A DNA stretch of 64,000 nt, from the NCBI GenBank assembly GCA_039795165.1, contig JBDKER010000007.1, forward strand, positions 62,001 to 126,000. The letters run 5' to 3'. The DNA comes from V1-33 sp039795165. GTDB lineage: Bacteria > Verrucomicrobiota > Verrucomicrobiia > Verrucomicrobiales > V1-33. The translations under genes and the position numbers were made by a program. Every line of letters begins with the position of its first letter. Positions within the stretch are counted from its first letter, which is position 1. Shown piece after piece: positions 54,653 to 63,308 of this stretch. The notes beneath the pieces are model-generated. The model searched no databases. It was not told the DNA's origin and saw only the letters and a program-made list of their open reading frames with translations.

Positions 54653-57442
54653 ATGAAGTTTGTCTTCCGCTCCCTGCTTTCCGTCACGGCGATCCTGTGC
54701 AGCGGCGTGCCGTCGCGCTCGGCTGATTTCGAAAAGGACATCCGGCCGGTGCTGGAAGCTCGCTGTTTCGATTGTCATGGCGAGGACAAGCAGAAGAACG
54801 GTCTGCGCCTTGATACGGTGCATGGGATTCTCAAGGGAAGTGATTCCGGAGAACCGCTCTACCTCCGCGGCAGCAGTGCCGACAGCCTCATTGTCCGCAT
54901 GGTGACATCGGATGATCCGAAGCACATGATGCCGCCGAAGGGTGAGCGTCTCGCTCCGGAACAGGTGGCGGCCCTCCGTGCGTGGATTGATGCCGGGGCT
55001 CCCCTGCCAGGCGAAAAGGAAGCGGCGGCCTCGCTCCAGCTGAAGACCGATCACTGGTCGTTTCAGCCCGTGCGGCGGCCCATGCCTCGAATCGTTCCCG
55101 GTGTCCAGGCCCGCACGGAAATCGATCTTTTTCTGCTCGCGGCCCTGCGGGACAAGGGTCTGACTCCATCCGGCGAAGCCGACCGGAGGACACTCGTGAG
55201 GAGATTGTACCTTGTGATGCATGGGATGCCTCCGACTCCGGAGCAGACCGAGGCGTTTGTCACCGACGGCCGGCCGGATGCGTGGGAACAACTCGTGAAG
55301 GAGGTGCTGGCGAGTCCGCGCCGCGGCGAACGCTGGGCGCGTCATTGGATGGATGTGGTGCGCTACGCGGACACCAATGGGTTCGAGACGAACCGTGAAC
55401 GCAAGACTGCCTATCATTACCGCGACTGGCTCATCCGCGCCTTCAACGAAGATATGCCGTACGATCAGTTCGTGCGCGCGCAGCTGGCAGGCGACGTCAT
55501 GGGTGCCGATGCCGCCACCGGGTTTCTGGTCGCCGGAGCCTTTGATATCGTGAAGTCGCCCGACCCGAATCTTTCGCTCATGCAGCGGCAGGACGAATTG
55601 GCGGACATGGTCAATACGGCGGGAACTGCGTTCATGGGCCTGACGATGGGCTGTGCCCGCTGCCACAATCATAAGTTCGATCCGATACTGCAGAAGGATT
55701 ATTATGCGATGCAGGCGGTCTTTGCGGGAGTGAATCATGGCGAGCGCCCCATCCGGCAGACCCTCAGTCCGGCCCAGGAAAATGAACTCGCCACGCTGCG
55801 CACGACGCAGGCCAGCCTGCAGTCGGAACTCGCGGCCCTCCGCAGACTGGCGGATCAGCCGGTGGCGACCGCGCAGGGGCTGCGACGTCCGTCGGTTAAT
55901 CCGCGCGAGAACGAGGAAGTCTTTGCGCCGGTCGAAGCCGAGCGGGTGAGGTTTACGATCAATGCCTGCACGGGCTCGCAGCCCTGCCTCGACGAACTGG
56001 AAATCTACGATACGGCGGGCCGCAATGTGGCGCTCGCCGCGGGTGGAGCCAAGGCCACGGCCTCGGGTTCGCTGGCCGGATACCCGATCCACAAGCTCGA
56101 GCACATCAATGATGGCGTGGCGGGGAATGACCATAGCTGGATCAGCGACACCGAAGGCAGTGGCTGGGTCGAGATCACCTTGCCAGCGCGTGCCACCATC
56201 CGCCGCATTGTCTGGGGACGCGACCGCCATGGACGCTTTGCCGACCGCACAGCGACCGATTACCGGATTGAGGCCGCCATGGGAACCGATGCCGGGAAGC
56301 TGCTGGCGTCGTCGGCGGACCGCGAGCCGCTCAAGGGACAGGAAGCGCCCGATGCATGGCTGCAGAGGCTCGCTGCGGAAGATGCCGCGAAGGCGCGTGA
56401 TCTGCTCAGCCGTCAGCAGCAGGCCGATCAGGCCATCGCCGCCCTCAGTGGTGGAAAGACCGCATGGATTGGCACCTTCCAGCAGCCACCAAAAACGCAT
56501 CGGCTCTACCGCGGCGAACCCATGCAGCCCCGCGAAGTGGTGGCACCGGATATTCTTTCCGTGATGGGATCGCTCCAGCTTCCCGTGGACACGCCGGAAC
56601 AGGAACGCCGCACGAAATTCGCCGCATGGATCACCGATCCGAAGCATCCACTCACGGCCAGAGTCATGGTGAACCGGATCTGGCACTACATCTTCGGTAC
56701 TGGCCTCGTGAACACGCCGAGCGATTTCGGAGTCAATGGTGCCCGGCCCACCCATCCGGAGTTGCTCGACTGGCTCGCTGACGAGTTTGTGCGGAGTGGA
56801 TGGTCCGTGAAGCACGTGCAGGGATTGATTCTGCAGAGCGATGCCTTCCGGCGGGATTCGGCACCGCGGCCGGATGCCCTCCAGGTCGATGGTGATGCCG
56901 TTTATCTCTGGAGATTTCCGCCCCGGCGGCTGGAAGCGGAAGCAATCCGCGATGCCATGCTGACAGTCTCGGGTTCACTGGATCTCACACAGCAGGGCGG
57001 CCCGGGATTCTACCTCATGGATGTCGTCGAGGAGAACGTCATGCACTACTTCGCGAAGGAGAAGTTCACACCCGCGGAATTTCGCCGCATGGTCTATCAG
57101 TTCCGCATCCGGCAGACCACGGACAGTGTCTTCAGTTCCTTTGATTGTCCGGATGGAGGACAGGTCATGCCGAAGCGGAGCCGCAGCAATACGCCGCTGC
57201 AGGCGCTCAATCTGTTCAACAGTTCCTTTGTGCTGCAGCAATCCGATCTGCTGGCGGAACGACTGCGCAAGGAGGCGGGGAACGATCCCGCGGCCCAGAT
57301 GGAGCGGGCCTTCCGGCTCTTCTTCAACCGGCCACCCGACGACTGGGAACGCAGTCAGTCGGTCGCCATGATCGCCAAGGAGGGCCTCGTGTCCTTCTGC
57401 CGTGCCCTCTACAATGCCAGCGAATTCCTCTTTGTCTTCTGA
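54653..57442 (+). CDS. PSD1 and planctomycete cytochrome C domain protein, with discoidin-like insertion
   Basis: This exported 929-residue protein has a signal peptide (MKFVFRSLLSVTAILCSGVPSRS-A) and a cytochrome C domain with CFDCH at residues 38-42 followed by MMPPKGERL. DUF1549 contains RWARHWMDVVRYADTNGFE and the motif CARCHNHKFDPI. A beta-sandwich insertion (about residues 425-530: RVRFTINACTGSQPCLDELEIYD; GWVEITLPARATIRRIVWGRD) resembles an F5/8-type carbohydrate-binding (discoidin) module. DUF1553 contains HPLTARVMVNRIWHYIFG and NTPLQALNLFNSSFVLQQ and ends in NASEFLFVF. The DUF1501 partner expected for this family lies 1.8 kb downstream, separated by a membrane protein and a sialidase. 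Confidence 0.9.
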   Translation: MKFVFRSLLSVTAILCSGVPSRSADFEKDIRPVLEARCFDCHGEDKQKNGLRLDTVHGILKGSDSGEPLYLRGSSADSLIVRMVTSDDPKHMMPPKGERLAPEQVAALRAWIDAGAPLPGEKEAAASLQLKTDHWSFQPVRRPMPRIVPGVQARTEIDLFLLAALRDKGLTPSGEADRRTLVRRLYLVMHGMPPTPEQTEAFVTDGRPDAWEQLVKEVLASPRRGERWARHWMDVVRYADTNGFETNRERKTAYHYRDWLIRAFNEDMPYDQFVRAQLAGDVMGADAATGFLVAGAFDIVKSPDPNLSLMQRQDELADMVNTAGTAFMGLTMGCARCHNHKFDPILQKDYYAMQAVFAGVNHGERPIRQTLSPAQENELATLRTTQASLQSELAALRRLADQPVATAQGLRRPSVNPRENEEVFAPVEAERVRFTINACTGSQPCLDELEIYDTAGRNVALAAGGAKATASGSLAGYPIHKLEHINDGVAGNDHSWISDTEGSGWVEITLPARATIRRIVWGRDRHGRFADRTATDYRIEAAMGTDAGKLLASSADREPLKGQEAPDAWLQRLAAEDAAKARDLLSRQQQADQAIAALSGGKTAWIGTFQQPPKTHRLYRGEPMQPREVVAPDILSVMGSLQLPVDTPEQERRTKFAAWITDPKHPLTARVMVNRIWHYIFGTGLVNTPSDFGVNGARPTHPELLDWLADEFVRSGWSVKHVQGLILQSDAFRRDSAPRPDALQVDGDAVYLWRFPPRRLEAEAIRDAMLTVSGSLDLTQQGGPGFYLMDVVEENVMHYFAKEKFTPAEFRRMVYQFRIRQTTDSVFSSFDCPDGGQVMPKRSRSNTPLQALNLFNSSFVLQQSDLLAERLRKEAGNDPAAQMERAFRLFFNRPPDDWERSQSVAMIAKEGLVSFCRALYNASEFLFVF

Positions 57443-57446
57443 GACC

Positions 57447-57989
57447 GTGCCGTCGTTACGGAGCGGACGCCGGGCGGTGGTCTGGGCGGTCCTGCTGAGT
57501 CTGGCGGTCTTTGCGGGGTCAACGTGGCTCCGCGGAGGGATCGGGGCGACGCCATACGAGACCACTGATTCCGCTGGGCGGACCATGGGATTCAATGACG
57601 TGTTCTCTGCGGAGCACTACGGGATCATTCTGCGGAATGCGTCGCTGCGGGCCGCCTGGGAACAACTGGGAGACGACGCGCCATGGGCCCCGCTGTGGCA
57701 TCTGCTGCTGCTGCTGGCGCATGGGGTTCTTCTCTGGATGCTCAGGCGATGCGGTGCCCGGGCGATCCGGCTCTTTCTCGTCGTGCAGCCAGTACTGTTT
57801 TTTCTGGGGCTGCTTGGATTGATCGTTGTGCCCATGAGCCTGGCTGATCTGCTGTGGTTCCGGGCTTCGACTCGGGAGAGCTTCATCGATATTCCCTATA
57901 TCGCAGTCATGTCGGAGGGGGTATGGCTCACGGTCTGTGCATTTGCGTGGTTCCGGCTGCGGAAGGAACCGGCCGGGAAGCCAGCCTGA
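57447..57989 (+). CDS. Small polytopic membrane protein, hypothetical
   Basis: This 180-residue protein starts with GTG at 57447, 4 bp after the PSD1 stop; an ATG at 57402 would overlap that gene by 41 bp and is less likely. Four hydrophobic segments are seen: AVVWAVLLSLAVFAGSTWL, LWHLLLLLAHGVLLWML, LFLVVQPVLFFLGLLGLIVV and IAVMSEGVWLTVCAFAWF. I do not recognise the family. The tight spacing suggests translational coupling to the PSD1 gene. Confidence 0.6.
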   Translation: MPSLRSGRRAVVWAVLLSLAVFAGSTWLRGGIGATPYETTDSAGRTMGFNDVFSAEHYGIILRNASLRAAWEQLGDDAPWAPLWHLLLLLAHGVLLWMLRRCGARAIRLFLVVQPVLFFLGLLGLIVVPMSLADLLWFRASTRESFIDIPYIAVMSEGVWLTVCAFAWFRLRKEPAGKPA

Positions 57990-58040
57990 GAGTCGGGCTC
58001 CGGTCTACGTGGCTGCGCCATGGAATTGCTTTGGATCGAC

Positions 58041-58045
58041 GGAGG
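58041..58045 (+). promoter_or_regulatory. Shine-Dalgarno sequence fixing the sialidase start
   Basis: GGAGG followed by AATTC directly precedes ATG 58051, an ideal spacing of five bases. This decides for 58051 over the internal ATG at 58066. Such clear sites are rare in this window, where most starts have only weak purine-rich leaders. Confidence 0.75.
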
Positions 58046-58050
58046 AATTC

Positions 58051-59214
58051 ATGCCATGCCACACCATGGTAAAGTTTCCTCGATTCATGGTTCCGGCGCT
58101 CGCGCTTTTCGTTTCTGCGGTGGTCCGCGCTGAAGAAGTTCCGTTCCGGACAGTGGTGCGGAAGGCGGGCGATGAAGGGGTGCATACCTACCGGATTCCG
58201 GGTTTGGCCACGACGACCAAGGGGACGCTCATTGCGGTCTTTGATGCCCGCAACAAGGGCGGTGGCGATCTTCCGGCTGACATCGATGTCGGCATGATGC
58301 GGTCGGTCGATCAGGGAGCCAGTTGGAGTCCCATGCAGAGAATCATGGATTACGACGCGGCGGTGCCGGGATCGCGGGGGAATGGAGTGGGTGATCCTGC
58401 GGTTTTGGTCGATGCGAAGACCGGCACGATTTTCGTGGCCGCACTATGGTCGCAGGGGAACCGTTCATGGCATGGCAGCGGTCCCGGACTCACCCCGGAG
58501 GAAACCGGACAGTTTGTGATCAGCCGGAGCACCGATGACGGAGTCACGTGGAGCGCAGCCGAATCCATCACGCCGCAGCTCAAGGATCCGGCCTGGAGGC
58601 TGTGCTTCCAGGGACCGGGTAATGGCATTCAGCTGGCGAATGGAGCCCTTGTGTTTCCGGCGCAGTTCAAGGACGCCGCCAACGTGCCGCATTCGTGCTT
58701 CATCGCGAGCACCGACGGTGGCCGCACATGGAAGATTTCCACGCCGGCCATTCCCAGTCAGCCGCCGACCAGCGAAAGCGCCATCGCCGAGATTTCCGAC
58801 GGATCCCTGCTGCTGTCCATGCGCGACGAAAGCAAGTCCGGGCAGCGGCTGTGGTCGCGCTGGGATTTCAAAGGCCCTGATCCACTGGCGGGCACGTGGT
58901 CCTCACCGCGGCTGCAGTTGCCCGATCCCACCTGCATGGCGAGTCTGATCCGGCATCCCTCCGGAGCGCTTGTCTTTGCGAACGCGGCCCATCCGAAGCA
59001 GCGGGTCGCCCTGACTGTCCGCGTGAGCCGCGACGGCGGCACGACATGGAATGACGGACGGGTCATCGAGTCGGGCGGGGCCATGTATTCGAGTCTCACC
59101 GTGCTTGCGAATGGCGATCTGGGCGTGCTCTACGAAAGCGTTCCCGAAAAGGGACTGGTCTTTGCACGGTTTCCGTTCGCATGGGTCGCCGATGCGCCTG
59201 CTGCGGTGAAGTGA
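58051..59214 (+). CDS. Exo-alpha-sialidase (neuraminidase, GH33-like)
   Basis: This secreted 387-residue glycosidase is predicted to cleave terminal sialic acids from glycans. After the export signal (FMVPALALFVSAVVRA) the N-terminal motif HTYRIPGLATT supplies the Arg of the catalytic arginine triad. Four Asp boxes of the form S-x-D-x-G-x-T/S-W are visible: SVDQGASW, STDDGVTW, STDGGRTW and SRDGGTTW. The Glu nucleophile region and the final Tyr (LGVLYESVPEKGLVFARFPF) also fit a six-bladed propeller. The gene lies between a membrane protein behind PSD1 and the DUF1501 gene, suggesting a glycan-processing locus. Confidence 0.9.
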   Translation: MPCHTMVKFPRFMVPALALFVSAVVRAEEVPFRTVVRKAGDEGVHTYRIPGLATTTKGTLIAVFDARNKGGGDLPADIDVGMMRSVDQGASWSPMQRIMDYDAAVPGSRGNGVGDPAVLVDAKTGTIFVAALWSQGNRSWHGSGPGLTPEETGQFVISRSTDDGVTWSAAESITPQLKDPAWRLCFQGPGNGIQLANGALVFPAQFKDAANVPHSCFIASTDGGRTWKISTPAIPSQPPTSESAIAEISDGSLLLSMRDESKSGQRLWSRWDFKGPDPLAGTWSSPRLQLPDPTCMASLIRHPSGALVFANAAHPKQRVALTVRVSRDGGTTWNDGRVIESGGAMYSSLTVLANGDLGVLYESVPEKGLVFARFPFAWVADAPAAVK

Positions 59215-59281
59215 AGCCTTGTGCGGCAGCCGAAAGGCCGGGTGTGGCAGGAGCGTTTGGAGAGGCCAACCATTCTGCGCC

Positions 59282-60745
59282 ATGCATTCCCTGCTCGACC
59301 GCCGCCGCTTTCTGTCGCAGACCGTCTCCGGACTGGGTGGGATTGCGCTCACCCAGCTCCTCACGGCAGACCGTCTCATGGGAGCGGCACCGATCCGACC
59401 GGATATCAATCCGGCGAATCCCAATGCGGCCCGCAGGGCGCATTTCGTGCCGCGTGCGAAGAATGTTCTCATGATCTTCTGTTCCGGGGCTGTCAGCCAG
59501 GTGGATACCTTTGATTACAAGCCCGAGCTGATCCGGCATCATGGCAAGCCGATGCCTGGCGGCGAAAAGCTCATCACCTTCCAGGGCGAGCAGGGGAACC
59601 TGACAAAGAGCCCATGGGAATTCCGTCCGTACGGTCAATCGGGCAAGATGATATCCGATCTCGTCCCTCATCTCGGAGCGATCGCGGACGATCTCTGCTT
59701 CATTCATTCCCTGACCGGCAAGACGAATACGCATGGCCCTGGGGAGAACTTCATGTCGACCGGAAACACGCTGGATGCCTACCCGAGCATGGGGTCGTGG
59801 CTCACCTATGCGCTGGGCACGGAAAACGAGACGCTGCCGGCTTACGTGGCGATTCCGGATCCGCGTGGAGCCCCGCAGTCAGCTGGAAACTTCTGGGGTT
59901 CCGGCTACCTGCCGGCTGCCTTTCAGGGAACGGATTTCAATGCGACCCGTCCGGTGCGCAATCTCGCCCGTCCGGTGTCTGCATCACCGGAGAACGACCG
60001 GGCTACGCGGGAATTTCTGACGGCCCTCAACCGTCATCATCTGGAACGGTTTCCAGGGGACTCCGAGCTGGCGGCGCGGATTTCGAGCTATGAACTGGCG
60101 GCGCGCATGCAGTTGTCGGTTCCCGAGGTATCCGATATTTCGAATGAACCGGAGCACATTCTGAAGCTTTACGGTGCGGATGCGGCGGGCAATGCGGTGC
60201 AGGATCTCAAGGCGGCCTATGCGCGGAACTGCATTCTGGCGCGCCGTCTCATCGAGAAGGGGGTGAGATTTGTGCAGTTGTTCAATGGTGCCTACCAGAC
60301 GGGAGGCGAAGGGGTGAGCAACTGGGATGGTCATAAGGTTCTCGAGGAACAGTACAGCAAGCACGGCGTGGTCATGGACCAGCCCACCGCGGCCCTTGTG
60401 ACGGATCTCAAGCAGCGGGGCCTCCTCAAAGATACCCTCGTGGTCTGGTGCACGGAATTCGGACGCATGCCAACCTTCCAGAAGGGAGCGAGCGGACGCG
60501 ATCACAACCCGGGAGGCTTCACCGCATGGATGGCCGGTGCCGGGGTCAAGCCCGGCATGTCCTACGGAGCCACCGACGAATTCGGCTACAAAGCCGTCGA
60601 CCGCATCGCCACCGTCTACGATTTCCACGCGACCATCCTCGACATTCTCGGGCTCGATCATGAGCGCCTGACTTACTATCACAATGGACTGGAACGGCGG
60701 CTCACCGACGTCCACGGTCACGTGATCCGCGACATCCTAGCCTGA
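59282..60745 (+). CDS. DUF1501 domain-containing protein, Tat-exported
   Basis: This 487-residue protein begins MHSLLDRRRFLSQTVSGLGG, with the twin-arginine motif D-R-R-R-F-L ahead of a hydrophobic stretch, so it should be exported folded. The body matches the sulfatase-like DUF1501 family: NVLMIFCSGAVSQVDTFDYKPEL, GKTNTHGPGENFMSTG, LPAYVAIPDPRGAP, WDGHKVLEEQYSKHG, WCTEFGRMP and GRDHNPGGFTAWMAGAGVKPG. Family members usually accompany PSD1/DUF1553 proteins. Function unknown; a metal-dependent hydrolase-like fold is inferred from alkaline-phosphatase-like features. The start at 59282 is selected because the Tat motif follows. Confidence 0.9.
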   Translation: MHSLLDRRRFLSQTVSGLGGIALTQLLTADRLMGAAPIRPDINPANPNAARRAHFVPRAKNVLMIFCSGAVSQVDTFDYKPELIRHHGKPMPGGEKLITFQGEQGNLTKSPWEFRPYGQSGKMISDLVPHLGAIADDLCFIHSLTGKTNTHGPGENFMSTGNTLDAYPSMGSWLTYALGTENETLPAYVAIPDPRGAPQSAGNFWGSGYLPAAFQGTDFNATRPVRNLARPVSASPENDRATREFLTALNRHHLERFPGDSELAARISSYELAARMQLSVPEVSDISNEPEHILKLYGADAAGNAVQDLKAAYARNCILARRLIEKGVRFVQLFNGAYQTGGEGVSNWDGHKVLEEQYSKHGVVMDQPTAALVTDLKQRGLLKDTLVVWCTEFGRMPTFQKGASGRDHNPGGFTAWMAGAGVKPGMSYGATDEFGYKAVDRIATVYDFHATILDILGLDHERLTYYHNGLERRLTDVHGHVIRDILA

Positions 60746-60802
60746 TCACAGTCATCCGCGGGGGCGGCAGCTGAACCGCGCCCGGCCACGGAGTGCCGCT
60801 GA

Positions 60803-61438
60803 TTATTTGGCTGCGGGGGCGGCAGGAGATGCCTTGATGGCTTCCTTGTCGCCGAGCTTGAGGGTGGGTTCCTTGGCTTCCTCGGAGATGTCGAGGGCGA
60901 TCCAGTGGCCATTGAGGGCGTGGGCCGGAAAGCCGCAGGCGAGGGCGTATTCCCCTGCTTCGTCGGCCGTGAAGGTGAACGTATGCTTGCCGTAGGAAAG
61001 GCCCTTGATGTGATCCGGGACGGCTGCGCCTTTGAAGTACGGCTCCGGGACCTGCAGCTTCTTGGTGTCATCCTTTTCGATGACGATGAGGCTGTGGGGA
61101 ATCGGGCTGGGATTGATGTAGGTGACTTCCACGGTCCAGTCCTTCGGAATCGTGTAGATGGCATTGCCCTTGGCGTAGCCATTGAAGTTCATCCCATAGT
61201 TTTCCGCGGTCCAGACGGCGACGACCGTCAGTCTGACCGTTTTCGGTTTGTCTCCGAGGCGCAGGAAGTCTTTTTCCGTGAGTCCTTCGATGAGTTCCTT
61301 CTTGAGGCCAGAGTCTGCGGCGTCTGCATGAGCGGCATGGGCCTCGTGCCCGCCATGACCGGCAGCGGGCGTTTCCTTTTCGTCGGCGGCGAAGGCGAAA
61401 GCGGAGAGAAAGAGAAGCGGGCAGGCGATTCGGAGCAT
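60803..61438 (-). CDS. Exported cupredoxin (sulfocyanin-like) with His-rich linker
   Basis: This 211-residue protein has a signal peptide (MLRIACPLLFLSAFAFA-A). A His-rich linker follows (GHGGHEAHAAHADA, residues 28-41), then a beta-sandwich that resembles blue copper proteins. Putative type 1 copper ligands are H115 in PSPIPHSLIV and C168 and H173 in ACGFPAHALNGHW. In the C-x4-H-x4-M pattern of sulfocyanins the last residue is Met; here it is H178. The protein is therefore a candidate electron carrier with an altered axial ligand. It is in the same orientation and 137 bp downstream of the sugar dehydrogenase gene, so it may accept that enzyme's electrons (inference). Confidence 0.8.
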   Translation of the reverse strand: MLRIACPLLFLSAFAFAADEKETPAAGHGGHEAHAAHADAADSGLKKELIEGLTEKDFLRLGDKPKTVRLTVVAVWTAENYGMNFNGYAKGNAIYTIPKDWTVEVTYINPSPIPHSLIVIEKDDTKKLQVPEPYFKGAAVPDHIKGLSYGKHTFTFTADEAGEYALACGFPAHALNGHWIALDISEEAKEPTLKLGDKEAIKASPAAPAAK

Positions 61439-61575
61439 GGGAGCAGGGGGGCAGGAGGGAATGAACGGGTGCAGGAGAACGGAAAGACGGCGGACCGCCT
61501 GTTGGTACTACTGCCGAGCGCGGTGGCAGAAGGCAACAGGCGGCCCGCACGGATTTCCCGGGGGATTGCCGGAGA

Positions 61576-62910
61576 TTATTTCTTCTGGAGCGGTGCCGTG
61601 GCGGCTCCGGCCGGAACTTTGTCCGCAGGCACAAGCTTCCAGACGGCACCCTTTTCGTTTACGACCGGGTCGACCGGGCCGCCGTAGTTGGCGGTGGCGT
61701 GGGTCAGGTAGATGTTGCCCGCTTCGTCTTCCCCGCCGGAGGTCGGACGCAGATTCGTGTCGAGGTCGAGCATTTCCTGCATCTGCCATTTGCCGGCCGC
61801 GTCGCGCTTGAGAGCCCAGACTTTGCCGCTGCCCCAGTCGGCTGCATAGTAGATTCCGTCCATGGCTGGATAGTCCTTGCCGCGGTAGATGCCGAGGCCG
61901 ATCACGCAATTCCCCTGATCGACGTGGCTGTATTCCGCGATGGGGAGGACGCCGACGCGCGGGTTGGTGGCATCGTCTTCAATGGGGAACGTGTGGCTGC
62001 CGCACATGAACTTCCATCCGTAGTTCTCTCCGCCTTTGCTGCCGGCCGGCTGGAGATCGATTTCCTCCCAATGGTTTTGCCCGATGTCGGCGATGAACAT
62101 ATCGCCGGTCTTGCGGTCGAAGCTGAAGGTCCATGGGTTCCGGATGCCGTAGGCCCAGATCTCGGGTTTGGCGAGGGGATGGATCTGGGAGAACTGCTTC
62201 TCACTGATGCCGAAGAGCGTCATTTGCTGCTTCGGAGTGAGGAACGGATTGTCCTTGGGAATCGAATAGGCCCGGTCCGGTGTGGAATTGTCCACATCGA
62301 TCCGCAGCATCTTGCCGAGCCATGTGTGGAGGTCCTGACCGGCGCTGATGACATCGCCCTCCCAGCCGCCATCGCCCACTCCGATGTACAGATAGCCATC
62401 GGGACCGAACTTCATCTTGCCGCCGTGGTGATTGCAGTACGGGAAGTCGATCTGCATGATGACGCGGGCGGATTCCGGATCAAGACGGTCAGGATTCTTC
62501 TTGGAGACCTGGTATTCGGTGAGCAGGGTGGCTCCATTGAACCAGAGGTCGGCATAGCTCACATAAACCTTGCCGTTTTCCTTGAACTTCGGATGGAATT
62601 CGACCCCGAAGAGGCCTTCCTCAAGGAATGAACTGAGGGTTTTGTCGCGGATATCGAGGGCTGGCTTATCAAGGAGTTTTCCGTCCTTAATGACGCGGAC
62701 GAGTCCATGGCGCTCGCAGACAAACAACCGTCCCGAGCCATCAGGCGGGGCCGTCACGTCCACGGGATCCACGAGTCCATCAGCCACCTTTACGAGGGCC
62801 AGCGGGGGAGCGCCCTCGACCTTGCCACCCGGCTGAGCGACCGGGTCGGCGGCAGTAAGCGAGAAGGGCAGCGAGGAAGCAGCGATCAGCGTAAGCAGAT
62901 TCTTGTTCAT
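61576..62910 (-). CDS. Exported PQQ-dependent sugar dehydrogenase (glucose/sorbosone dehydrogenase family)
   Basis: This 444-residue protein has a signal peptide (MNKNLLTLIAASSLPFSLTAA). The six-bladed propeller of soluble glucose dehydrogenase-like proteins is recognisable by RLFVCERHGLVRVIKDGKLL, EEGLFGVEFHPKF, CNHHGGKMKFGPDGYLYIGVGDGG (with the conserved His), EIWAYGIRNPWTFSFDRKTGDMFIADIGQN and GGENYGWKFMCG. Substrate and cofactor occupancy (PQQ and Ca2+) are inferred from the family, not from direct evidence. The cupredoxin gene lies downstream on the same strand. It is divergent from miaB across a 398-bp gap. Confidence 0.88.
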   Translation of the reverse strand: MNKNLLTLIAASSLPFSLTAADPVAQPGGKVEGAPPLALVKVADGLVDPVDVTAPPDGSGRLFVCERHGLVRVIKDGKLLDKPALDIRDKTLSSFLEEGLFGVEFHPKFKENGKVYVSYADLWFNGATLLTEYQVSKKNPDRLDPESARVIMQIDFPYCNHHGGKMKFGPDGYLYIGVGDGGWEGDVISAGQDLHTWLGKMLRIDVDNSTPDRAYSIPKDNPFLTPKQQMTLFGISEKQFSQIHPLAKPEIWAYGIRNPWTFSFDRKTGDMFIADIGQNHWEEIDLQPAGSKGGENYGWKFMCGSHTFPIEDDATNPRVGVLPIAEYSHVDQGNCVIGLGIYRGKDYPAMDGIYYAADWGSGKVWALKRDAAGKWQMQEMLDLDTNLRPTSGGEDEAGNIYLTHATANYGGPVDPVVNEKGAVWKLVPADKVPAGAATAPLQKK

Positions 62911-63308
62911 TTCTTGGAGGGGGGAGGAATTGCGATCCGCGCGGCGGGATCGGCCATGGTTCTAGCGCTCCGGCCCCTTCCTTGGCAAGCCCTGCGATGA
63001 CAGAAATCGCGGACGTCCATCCCGGCCGGGTGACCGGTAGATGACCTGCGGAAATCCGCTCCGCTGGCGGGACCTTCGACTGCGACGCAACGAAGCCTTC
63101 TGGAATAAGGCCCGCCGCCCGCAGGGGATTCCTTCACTAAGCCACAGCGCAGCCGCTCATCCACCCACCATGGCCTCCGGATCCGCTGCCGGGCCCGGTT
63201 TTTCAACAGGCTCCCAAGGCAGGCCCTGATGAAATTGCCGCTTTGCGGGGTGCGCAGCCGGGGTATCGGTCGGATTCAGCCGGCTGCCAAGAGTCCGGCA
63301 CTGGTTTT
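62911..63308. other. Intergenic region between divergent sugar dehydrogenase and miaB genes
   Basis: This stretch of 398 bp has no credible gene; short frames there have no recognisable motif. It should carry the promoters for both divergent genes, but no clear -35/-10 pair, operator or riboswitch-like structure could be picked out by eye. Confidence 0.5.
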
